Part shown: in pieces, positions 54,232 through 64,000 of the stretch
Position numbering within the stretch: the stretch's first letter is position 1
How the letters are laid out: every line of letters begins with the position of its first letter
Assembly (NCBI RefSeq): GCF_040183065.1
Contig: NC_091120.1
Location: 73,138,708 to 73,202,707, forward strand
Length of the DNA stretch: 64,000 nucleotides
From: Periplaneta americana
Lineage: Eukaryota; Arthropoda; Insecta; Blattodea; Blattidae
Direction: 5' to 3'
The notes under the pieces: model-generated
The model's database searches: none
What the model was told of the DNA's origin: nothing
Seen by the model: the letters and a program-made list of their open reading frames with translations, nothing else
Made by a program: the position numbers and the translations under genes

Positions 54232-55315
54232 ATTGTATTGAAATATTAAAATGACAAAAAAGTACAGCTTTATGTGTATTTCATGTCTGGGCACTTACTG
54301 GTAAGTTATGATGTAAAATTAACAATACTTTACTCTTCTTGCACATTTAAATGTTTCTCTGTTCTACCACCACAGACACAAGAAACATTTCTATGTCTTT
54401 CTCTTGTCCACTGCCAGAGCCACAAGAAGCTTCTACCAGGGTCGAAAGAGTGAACTTTTGAAAATGTAATTTAACCTATAAGGAAAGATCTTGAGTTTTT
54501 TTATTTAACAAGTGCATACTCTCTTTCCAGCTAAAGATTGAAGTAAATGTAAATAAATGCACGTGGCTTAATGGTTCTGATTGGCTATTGGACTCACAAC
54601 GCCTCCAAACTCATGCTTGTCATCTTCTTCCTCATATTAAAATAGTTCCTTCTAAAATAATAAAATGTATAATATACATGGAATACGAGTGAATTAAACA
54701 TGCTTATAAGAACACTTTCTTACGATTTAAATAACATGTTTATATTAGTAGTTTCAGACATTGCGTGTTAAATCATTGTAACGTGTATTATGGCAACGCG
54801 CATGCGTAATAGAAATTAAATCCCTCCCAAGGTGACTTGCAGCTTCACAGAGCACATCAGCACGGCTGGTATAACACAGTGCGAGATTCAGTGTTGTCAA
54901 CCTCAAATAAATTTCTGTAGAATTAAAGAAATTCTCCACTCTTCAAAGAATAACATTTAATCACGAATCTATAGAAAATTAAAATCCACTATTCCCAGTA
55001 GAGAAATAATAAATATTAACCCTCTGTGAGCATTTTACGAGTTAGTTCAATGAATGTGTTGAAATGTCTGCAATATATCAGACGGTGGCTGCCCTGCGTG
55101 CTCACTTGCTGAAAATAATGCGCCCTGGTGGCTGCTTTGGTAGCTAGCTTGCGATTGCGGAGTAATACATTTCGGTTTTGTTTACGTCTACTTCAATCTT
55201 TAGTTGGAAATAGTTTAGAAATGGGCAGCTGGAGGAAACCAACAATGAAAGTCATAATATACAAGGGTAAAATATACCAGCTTATCAGACTCCTACACAG
55301 GCATAGCACTCCAGA
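54232..55315. other. No feature recognised
   Basis: Includes ACGCGCATGCGTAATAG near 54796 and a GC-richer patch at 55080-55170; no gene structure found. Confidence 0.4.
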
Positions 55316-55600
55316 ATTCATTCATTCATTCATTCATTCATTCATGGTTTTCTGCCCAAGGGCAGGTCTTTCACTGCAAACCCAACATTCTCCAATCTTT
55401 CCTATTTTCTGCCTTCCTTCTAGTCTCCACATATGATCCATGTATCTTAATGTTGTGTATCATCTGATATCTTCTATTACCCCAGACGTTTTCCCCATTC
55501 ACCATTCCTTCTAGTGCAGCCTTCAGTAGATAATTTCTTCTCAGCCTTTCTTTTTCTCTGAATATCACTTATAAACTCTTCACCAAGATAGTAACAACTT
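55316..55600 (-). mobile_element. LINE 3' end with (ATGA)n tail
   Basis: The minus strand reads REKERLRRNYLLKAALEGMV, then NRRYQMIHNIKIHGSYVETR and RKAENRKDWRMLGLQ, a known C-terminal pattern of insect non-LTR reverse transcriptases. The 3' tail is a tetranucleotide run (ATTC on the plus strand, 55316-55345). The 5' part is truncated. Confidence 0.7.
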
Positions 55601-56204
55601 GGCTGTTCAAAATCATGGAAGAAAAATTACCTAAAAACCAATTCATAATCTGGAGAGAGCATTCAACCTCCCATGCAGTTCAGAACCTCTTAGATGATGT
55701 TAAATATGCACTACACGAATACGATTTTTATCGATTGTTCCAATGCTTTTGCTGTAATAATCAGATCAAAACTTTTAGAAAAACCCGAAGACAATGCTGG
55801 AGATGGGAGCTATTTAATGCCAGTCATAAGGAACATCCAGCAGACAAATTGCATCACAATAATGACAACATTGAGAAATCTCGCAGAATTGCACAGATGG
55901 ATGGTATGTCTTTGGGGAACCGTTTGAGCTAATTACACTTCAATATTGCCATTTTCGACATCAACTGCATAGCGCAAGGAAGGAGGACCAAATAACCCTG
56001 CATGCCTATGCAGATGACATGGTAATCACTACAAAGAATTTAGAACCTCTACAATGGTGTTTCCACATGGGCCACTGAAAATAACTTAGCCATAAACAGA
56101 AACAAGAAAACAAGATAGTCACAATGATCTTCAGATAGGGAGGAAAACTGGGACGAGATAACTATATACAAATGGAGCATGAGAAGTTGGAAATAGCTCT
56201 TTGG

Positions 56205-56840
56205 CTTTATGGTTCTTAGAGGATCAGAGTCTGCCGAACAACTAAAGCCCATTATTTTCTATCCTGGGTTCGTCTCCAAGTTCTAATCCCCATCTCTCTT
56301 TTACCTCCTCCTCTGTGTTCTCCAACCATGTTTTTCTTAGTCTACCGATGCATCTTCTTCCGCCAGGATATCCTTTGTATATTTTACTTACACCTTTCAA
56401 TGTGACCTAATCATCTTAGGCATGAACTTTTATTTCACCGATAATCAGGGTTTCCATACAGGCCATACAATTTCAATTTTCATTCTCACATTTTGTTCAT
56501 ATATTCTTCTCTTCCTTTCCCACACATCAATTCTCTCATGTTTCAGATGTATATGTCATTATGGGTCTAATTATTGTTTTTCAATTTTCTTATTCAATTT
56601 TTCTTAAGAGATCATTAGATTTCATTAAAGAAAGATGGGTACTTGACTGTGTCCAATAACAATTATCCCCTGCCTCCAGTCTTTCCTTTATTTCTTCAGA
56701 AAACATCATCTTTTTGCAGTAACTGAGTCCAAGAATTTAAATCTACCCACTCTCAAAATTTTGAATGCTATATATACCCATATTTTCCACCTATTTTCCT
56801 TTCTGAAAGCTTAGAAAGTCGATTCCTTTGAATGTCCTGG
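56205..56840 (-). mobile_element. LINE fragment nested in the 55.6-kb LINE
   Basis: The minus strand reads FSEEIKERLEAGDNCYW (about 56650-56720), SLMKSNDLLRKIE, then YPGGRRCIGRLRKTWLENTE and EVKERWGLELGDEP (about 56265-56380). These are thumb and C-terminal pieces of another reverse transcriptase, inserted opposite to its host. Confidence 0.6.
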
Positions 56841-56871
56841 AGTTAAATTTTTAAACCATAGGCACTACATT

Positions 56872-57150
56872 CAATACAGCCACCATGATGATCCAGTGGC
56901 TAGAGTGCTGGATTCATAATCTTGTGGATCTGGGTTTGACCCCGATTTATGACTTATATTGGGCATGCCCATAATCCAGGTAACACAAAGGTTTTCTTCA
57001 GAAACTCCGGTACCATCATCATTAGCTCATTTCATCACAGGTGCAGCATAATCAGCCTCCTATAGCTCATTCTGGGCATCAAATGTCGATAAATTCGTCT
57101 ACATAACTGGCTTCAGATGATTGAATGACGAACAGTCAAGTATCCGTCAT
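56872..57150 (+). mobile_element. tRNA-derived SINE nested in a LINE
   Basis: ATCCAGTGGCTAGAGTGCTG and GGGTTTGACCCC resemble A and B boxes; the body reads GCATGCCCATAATCCAGG. It interrupts the plus-strand LINE between about 56840 and 57166. Confidence 0.55.
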
Positions 57151-57725
57151 TAGTTAATAATATAAAAAAAACATTCAGTATACATATCAAAGAGAGGGCA
57201 GCTGCAGAACTCAGAGCCATAAATGAAATAAAAACGCCACAATTATTGTCACTCAGCACAGTGATGCAATTTTGCAATACAAAGATTGTACGAACAGTAA
57301 GTTATGGGACTGAACTTATCTAAGAACATCTGAAGAAAAGCAATGTTTCTGAAAAGAGCCCTCTCAGTCTCGAGATTCACCCCTTCAAGACTGACTTATA
57401 AGCTGAAGGGGAAGGTCCTCCTCATAGAGGATCTAAGACTAATACACTGGCTGCCAACTACCAGAGGATATAAACAACTCCTAGAAGAAAGAAGAAGAAA
57501 ACGAGATCTCCTCTCGGAAGAGTTCCACAGCAACATACCATAATGAATATAAACTAGTCAGGATCAAACTGAGCTGAGATGCCATCTAACTAGCTTAGCA
57601 GTTCACTGTTTTCACTATAGAATTTGCACAAACGAGTCATTCCACCAAATCACTGACATAATGTGCATAAACTCTGTCGTCTGAAATATCTGAGATACAA
57701 CATAACCAGTGCGCCTACAAGTAAC

Positions 57726-60415
57726 AATGATGTTGGCACAGTATGTGCTAAAAAATAAAACTATATCTAAATGAATAATTTAATATATTATTAAATATAA
57801 TTTCTATTACAAGTTAGTATGGGAACAATTGAAGTGTTAATTATTGAGTGACTTAATAGCAATTCATTTGCAATTATGGCGGCAAGTTGACATTTTCCAC
57901 CAAAATTGTTAATATATCACAGAAGATATGATTGATGAATTAACACTTGTACTATTTAATAAGACAAACTAAATTTAAAATGAGCTCTTTTGGCTTTGTA
58001 TGCCCCTACCAGTGAATAAAAAGATTGCCTCTTGTGCCTCTGGTGGTAGAAAGAAGAAATATGGAGCAAGTAAAGAAATAACTTACAAATACTTGAGTGC
58101 CAAATATTCAAACATTACTGTTACCAGCAAATGGACTATACCCATGACAAATGGCTTGCATAAGATATTTTCTCGTAACAAATACATTATTCAAGGAAAA
58201 TATAGTTGTCAACATTAAAATTAACAGTTTTTTTAATTGAATAAGCTAGTATACGATTATTCAAGAAAGTAGTATATGCCAAATGCAGTAATCTATTATA
58301 TATATAAGAGAAAAAAAAAGCTTAAGTAGGAACACAATACCAGGAACACAATAATCTACTTCAAAATAAAAGTCGGAATTAAGCTTGCATTTAGATAACC
58401 ACTCTTGAAATCATTTTATACCATTCTCATCTGAAATAAACTCTAATTTGCCGGAAGTGTTTTTACTAATGTATTTAATACACACAAGTAGTTTTCATCA
58501 GAATAATACTCAACAAAAAAATACACTTGAGCAGATAGAAGCAATTTCTAGGATCAAAAGACCTACTACTTGAATACAAATATAAGTTTTTATAGAATAA
58601 CATCCGTTATATGCTTGATATGAGGATAAAAACAAGCCCACGATGTTGATTATAATTATTTGTAGTCAAGCAACTCTTAGATCAAAGATCCTTTCAAGAG
58701 ACTCATGAAGAATGCCTTGCATGTCTAAGAAGTGGTATTTTTGTACATTGTCATTCTGAAACACTAATAAATTTCTTATATTGTAACATTTTGTTTAAAA
58801 AAACTTCAGACACTTATAGATTTAATAATCGATTCAATTTACAGTTATATTTACATACTTTACTCTTTAGTATGTGTTAAACAGTTTATGATTTAAATAA
58901 AATCTACTGTAATAGCTGAGAGTAGTGGTAGTATAGAGTCTTTCAAAAGTAAGAGGTGACTTTAATTCTTCATATTTTCTACACAATCTTAAAAATTCTG
59001 GCAATGCCTTATTATACAAGAAATAGGATTTTTTGCATCACCATTCATTATCATAACTTTACTGTAGATGTTGTATGAGTCAATTATTTTGTTCTTGTAC
59101 AAGCAACAGCCTCTCTTCAGTGCTGTATGCAGCAACTCTGAGTTCGTGCTCTGAATATCTGTCACAGTTAATTAACTGTCATAGGTTTGCTCGAGAACAC
59201 TCTTTTCTTCAGACAGCCCTTGGGTTAATATCTGGCGATCTTGCAAACCACATTACAGGAAAGTACCTACTGATAACACGACCATCAGGACAATCAGAAA
59301 CTAATAAACTTTTGTCACTGTGATGTAAAAAAATTCAGTGTCTTGTGTAATAAGCCAGTGAGAGAATTTTTAAGACTGTGTAGAAAATTAAGAAAATATG
59401 AACAATTAAAATTAGCTCTTATCTTCGACAGTTTATGGAGACAAGCACCTCAGCCAATGGCATTTTATGCAACCCTATAACTTCTCATGATACTTCAAGC
59501 TCTGAGCTCTTTATGAGGTCTGAGCTTTCATTCCTTTAAGAGATCTTCAAACCATCCAATGGCATAGCTGCAAGTAGTAGTTGGAGTTCAAGATATACAA
59601 TTACAATATAATGCATGAAGTCAAACAAAGAATAAATTCTTTCATTACTTTTAGTTTTCTGAAAAGACTGAAATATAGTTATATATAATACGACTGTTCA
59701 ATTGAATCGATTATTACAAAGAGAGAATCATCTGATTCTTTTTTTTTTCTGATAACTATTCTACTTAATATAAACAGTAAATTTTCAATATTTCAAACTG
59801 AGCCAATTAATGTAAAACTCCGCCAATAAGATAGTGAATCATCAGATGGCAATTGACTGAAAATATAATTAGAACTTAGCAAGAATTTTTTTTCTTAACT
59901 ATGCACTAAAAATAGAGTCATAGTGAACTAAAATGATAACATACATATATGAATCATAACCCGGATGCTGTGTTTGTTGGATGGTGTATTGGCCAATATA
60001 AGCTCTTTGCCTATGTGATTTGTGTGACAGCAGTCAGTGATATCACAGAATATGTCTGCTTGCATCATGCATCAAGAGAAATTCATGGACAATTTCCTAA
60101 AGCAAGGCTGATGCATGTTGGAATTAATAAACTAGTGAATTAATTTAAAATCACAGATACAGTGTTAAATAAAAAAATTGTAAAAATCCAACAATCTCAA
60201 TGGGTCAGTCTCTCTCGTGAACATATCGAGTGATTTTCTTAAAAAAAAACCCTGCAGCTTAGAAAAATTTATGTTTCTTATGTTCCTACTCGAGAGCACA
60301 AAAAAAAGAAACCTTACAAGTGCAGGGCAAAAACAGCAAAAAATCTCAGTATTGTAAAGTGCCATTAAAATATAAGTCAATTGGTCAAATTAAATAAACA
60401 ACTGGCATTTCAGTA
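57726..60415. other. No feature recognised
   Basis: Short frames at 58000-58218, 59075-59323 and 59949-60143 have no domain I can name. No repeat ends found. Confidence 0.45.
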
Positions 60416-60418
60416 GAA

Positions 60419-60519
60419 TCTTGCACATTGCAGAGTAGGAGATAACGCTGCTGATTTCTGGGCCAAGAAAGGTAGCAAAATTATTCTGAAGTCATGAATA
60501 TCTGTGTCTTACCACTCTC
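60419..60519 (+). mobile_element. LINE RNase H fragment, left of the piggyBac insertion
   Basis: Codons give AHCRVGDNAADFWAKKGS, the same RNase H box as the 36.1-kb LINE (HYGLTGNDAADYLAKKG), then SVSYHSL. The sequence breaks at TTAA and continues after the piggyBac remnant at about 61771. Confidence 0.6.
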
Positions 60520-60523
60520 TTAA

Positions 60524-61770
60524 CCCTAGCAACCTATCAGGTCTAAAATTACGTACAACCTATCTGGGTCTTTTCTGACCCGACAATTTTGTAATATTTT
60601 TAATTAAATTTGTGTTGTCTTATTATTTTATATATGCCATATGATGTGTTATATAATTTACTATAATTATAAATTTATTTATATTACTGTCATGTTGTTT
60701 TCCTCTCTTTTATAAGAAACATTTTTATTAAATGTTTATTTATTGAATGTTGAGGTAATACAATTATAACACAGATGAGAATAATATTATTTCAAGTATT
60801 TATCTCCATTGTTATAGGTGTCACTGTGAGACAATTTCATGTCTATTTCATCCTCCTCCACTTCTATCAATTCTGTGTTATCGCATTCTGCATCGCTTCC
60901 ATCATCAAAGTTATCATCATCAATGTCATACACGGCTTGCTGCTCACTACATTTCTTTTTGAAACGTATGCTTTCCATTATATGAACATTAGTATACAAC
61001 CGTAGTACTGTATAATGTATTGTGCAGGACAATCAGGTATTCCTATGAATGAAACTGTATCTAGTACAGAATGTTATTGAAGCAGCGTTCATTACAACAT
61101 TGGATTTAAGTACCAACTGCATACTGTTGCAACACCTGGAGCTAGTACAGAGTCATAACATCATTTAAATTAAACAACTTCAGATGAACAAAACAAAATA
61201 AAATGGGAAGTAGCGCACAACCTATAGTCCTGTTGCTCTTATTTCCGGCAGCCAATGACGTTTCAGGTCGGCTACATTGAAAAGTGTGCGTCTTTCCATT
61301 CGCTGCTGACGACGTTATGCACTTCCTAAGACTCGATAAATACTTAATATAATCGCCCGCCATTTTGGCTCTTTCGTTGGCGAACGCAGAAAGCACACGA
61401 GGACGTTATTTGCCACTCAATTACAGTGTGTTTGATTTATTATCATAGGAGCTAAGACATGATGTTTAACGGTGCGGCAAATAGATTCGTCTGGTAGCTC
61501 AGCAACAAAAGAACAAAAATAGCAAATGATACTACCTATCTAGACCCATTTCCTAACGCGTAAGCAAAGAGGAGGAGTCACGCCGGAAATAACAGTCCAA
61601 ATATTCGAAATTCAAAATTTCAAATTATCTTAAAAAAAAAAAAAAACCATATACAAACTAATTTAGGGAGTGTACTAGAAACATATTTAGAATCGAACTA
61701 CATTCTGCCAACTTACAAGCATAACTATGTAAAAAGTATGAGGTCAGAAAAGACTCCAGATAGGTTGCGA
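60524..61770 (-). mobile_element. piggyBac remnant inserted in a LINE
   Basis: TTAA (60520-60523) precedes CCCTAGCAACCTATC, a piggyBac-type end, followed by CTATCTGGGTC, TTTT, CTGACCC. The inward right end carries GCAACCTATCTGGAGTC, TTTT, CTGACCTC near 61742-61766, so the arms pair, but the last bases and TTAA on the right are worn. A minus frame (60787-61032; MESIRFKKKCSEQQ then an Asp/Glu-rich run) resembles the acidic N-terminus of piggyBac transposases; the catalytic core is missing. LINE sequence resumes on the right, so this is a non-autonomous deletion copy. Confidence 0.65.
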
Positions 61771-62180
61771 TCAGAATATAAAAGTTCAATAAAAAATTAC
61801 AATGTTTCTAAACCAAATGGAAAAAAAATGGGCGATATTATGCAGTACATCTAATTTAATAACTGAACTTCCAATACGGGTATCTGTGGTGGCAGTATTC
61901 AGATTACTTAGAGGCCATGGTTGCCTCAATAAACATTTACCACAGATTTGGTACTACAAAATCTCCTATATGCCCTTTTTGCAATCTTAATGAAGATACG
62001 GATCACATCATTTTCTTTACTGTCCTACTTTTAGTCAATTTCCCAGTCTTCCTGCAAGTGGGAGAATTAAATCGTCAATTGATCAACATTAGATACCAAC
62101 CAACCAATAAAGTGACAAGAGTGCAAAAATTAAATCCTAGAGATCCTGCTGCCAAAGATGCTCACAGCAATTGCTGACTG
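61771..62180 (+). mobile_element. LINE RNase H-family 3' part, right of the piggyBac insertion
   Basis: Frames give SEYKSSIKNYNVSKPNGKK, VVAVFRLLRGHGCLNKHL, then after one frameshift HRFGTTKSPICPFCNLNEDT and DHIIFF (CxxC ... H motif). It completes the fragment at 60419-60519. The 3' tail is not distinct. Confidence 0.6.
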
Positions 62181-64000
62181 ACTTAAACCTGGAACTAATG
62201 TTTTCTGATGAGGCGTGGGTTTATTTTCATGAACGAATAAATTCACAAAACAATCTGGTCAAATGAAAACCCAAGACTAGTAACTTTCTTATGGATTAGT
62301 ATTTAAAGTATCTGCAGTATATGAAGATATCCTGTATTTGTACATGATTAACGAACACAGATTAATAGCATAATGATGTAAGTGCTTTCTGCGATATTAC
62401 TGAATACTCTCATATGAATCATATAGTAGGAGAATTTGTGATGTCAGCACACAGTAGGCCTACCCAACACACACATCAACCGGACAATGTAATCATACTG
62501 TGTACATGTAGCCTACACGTACATTATATAGTTCAGAAGGGATGTAATTACATTCATTTATACACCATAGCAAGAGTTTAATACAAGAATAGTCTTGTAA
62601 CTGGTTAGAAGAAAAAATTTAATTCATTGCCAATGTTGAATATTTACTACGAGATTGCTACTGGAAATTATTAAGTATAAGGTATAGAATGTCACACAGA
62701 AAAATAATACACACTTTTTCATTATATTAGAGCGTTCTGGCACAATTTATTCCTAACATACTACCATAATTAAATTTGCTATAGATTAAATTTGACATTT
62801 GAACGTCAAATACTACTCATTTTTAAGCAAGAAAAGGGAAAAGAACAAAGTTTAGTGGATGACTGCAGGTCATTATCATGGTGGTATGTTTCCAAGTGTG
62901 TTCGAATTCTTACCAAGAAAAAACAAAATGAAAATCATGATGTAAGCAATGAATATAGTGAAAGAGTGACTAATAACTTCGGCTATTATCATAACTAAAA
63001 AGAATGTACTCATTTCCCTTCTATGTTGTACATTTCTATTTCAATTCACTGTTCACAGCTTTAGTATCAGATGGTATCATCCAATAAACTTCATCATAAT
63101 CATAATTTCTTGCAACTGTTGCAACAAAGAATATTTGACAGAGGTCAATGTAACTTCACTTGCAAAGAGCTCAAAAATCTGTAAACATTTAGCTATCTGA
63201 TTAATATATAAATTTTGATAAGGTTCAACAAACATAACCTTTAATAAATTATCATCTATTATGAAGTGTAATACTGAAATATTGTTAATACATAGTATAT
63301 TTAAACACTGTTATATAATCAGACAGTCACTTTGATGGACGATCATTTTTTTAAACACTTATTTGAAAATTTTGACTGGCTCTTATTTACATTTATATGG
63401 TACAGTCTAGTTATCACACAGGATTCCGGTATTAAGACGTCTGGATTCCACACATGACAGCAATATAAGAATGTACCATATATTTTATGACAAGGTTAAT
63501 TTTTATACCATATAGCCTATAACAATACTGTAAAGAGAAAAGTAATGAAAATTTAGTACTTGTACATCTTTATACATATATTAAAAAAGACAAACTTGGT
63601 AACATATTGCAGATTAAGCAACTACACTCGATGCTATAGACATAATGTGCTCAAAACACACATTTTCTGATATTTGATGTAAAAATATGACTAAAAATTT
63701 CAAGTGAAAGGTAACCTTGTCAACCAATTCACATAATACTATCTACTGCAAACTAACAAAAACTGAAAATGGAAGCATTCTAACATTAACAGTTCTGGAA
63801 CTATAATACACATTTTAAACATATAAAATGCAGAAATGTTTTCTTTGTTACTATAAGCATCAGAGAGATTCGTGATCTTTCCTGGAAATACCAATTCAGC
63901 TATTTCACAGTAAATTTTATAAAGAACAGTGAAATATTATTCCTACACTAGGCACTGATCCACGAGTATCATAAGTTAGAGAATGAATTCTATGGCTTCA
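62181..64000. other. No feature recognised
   Basis: AT-rich; a 68-codon frame at 62792-62998 is not recognisable. Confidence 0.45.

Larger units (their letters stand above)
55612..57725 (+). mobile_element. Non-LTR retrotransposon relic with nested insertions
   Basis: Plus frames give EHSTSHAVQNLLDDVKYALH (55648 on), GDGSYLMPVIRNIQQTN, TLHAYADDMVIT (YADD at 56007-56018) and MIFRXGGKLGRDN to about 56200. After a minus-strand LINE fragment (about 56205-56840) and a SINE (about 56872-57150) it resumes at 57166 with SIHIKERAAAELRAINEI, SYGTELI, FTPSRLTYKLKGKV, FIEDLR-like LLIEDLRLIHWLPTTRGY and LLEERRRKRDLLSEEF, ending in worn Cys-His codons near 57725. Stops and frameshifts are many. Clade not assigned. 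Confidence 0.75.

Noticed and set aside
58000-58218. 72-codon frame near 58 kb as a gene
   Set aside because: No domain, splice context or repeat support; length is expected by chance.
1-64000. LTR retrotransposons, endogenous viruses or Polintons
   Set aside because: No paired long direct terminal repeats, integrase, capsid or envelope signatures were recognised; every reverse transcriptase seen is of non-LTR type.
1-64000. CRISPR arrays or bacterial operons
   Set aside because: Repeats are microsatellites, SINEs and MITEs; the introns and pol III heads are eukaryotic.

Overview
The window reads as repeat-rich nuclear DNA of an insect, most likely a cockroach. I infer Periplaneta americana or a close blattodean from the remembered look of the tRNA-derived SINEs, of an RTE-like LINE ending in a [15 protein letters not shown] motif, of DUF4817-type transposases and of frequent AGGCCTA words. 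No database was searched. It is AT-rich, with introns and many (TA)n and (AAT)n microsatellites. Nothing bacterial was seen, and no LTR or virus-like element was recognised.

Two host genes stand out. (1) A plus-strand five-coding-exon gene (23835-28826) encodes a 183-residue four-helix membrane protein of the LAPTM4/DUF4728 type. All junctions are GT-AG and all phases agree. A CRE-TATA-initiator cluster followed by a splice donor at 17223-17316 is a candidate upstream promoter and 5' exon. (2) A minus-strand, apparently intronless gene (44730-45710) encodes an EXD1-like protein: an LSm-like start followed by a degenerate DEDD 3'-5' exonuclease fold. EXD1 is a piRNA-biogenesis factor in animals.

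The rest is largely a record of transposition. Left part (1-10.4 kb): small TIR elements, SINEs and 3' ends of LINEs. 10.5-13.2 kb: a structurally complete hAT transposon with 8-bp target duplication, TIRs, subterminal GCCTAA repeats, an intron and one frameshift. 13.4-22.4 kb: two SINEs, an internally deleted DUF4817/IS630-type element, a TTAA-flanked foldback element, a 2.1-kb element with an 11-bp target duplication, and small MITEs. 29-43 kb: hAT and LINE relics, a pogo-like MITE split by another MITE, and a 3.3-kb element with unusually long (about 185 bp) TIRs encoding a protein I do not recognise. 43.6-49.7 kb: a MITE holding a telomere-like minisatellite, the EXD1-like gene, a palindromic cluster of tRNA-like repeat units, and a hAT relic split by a SINE and a MITE. 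51-62 kb: a foldback tRNA-like SINE, a mariner relic, nested LINEs, and a piggyBac remnant inside a LINE.

At least one unnamed MITE family occurs four times, and nesting is frequent enough to order insertions in time. Boundaries supported by target-site duplications are the firmest statements here. Family names for unnamed MITEs, and the link from the 17.2-kb promoter to the membrane-protein gene, are inference.
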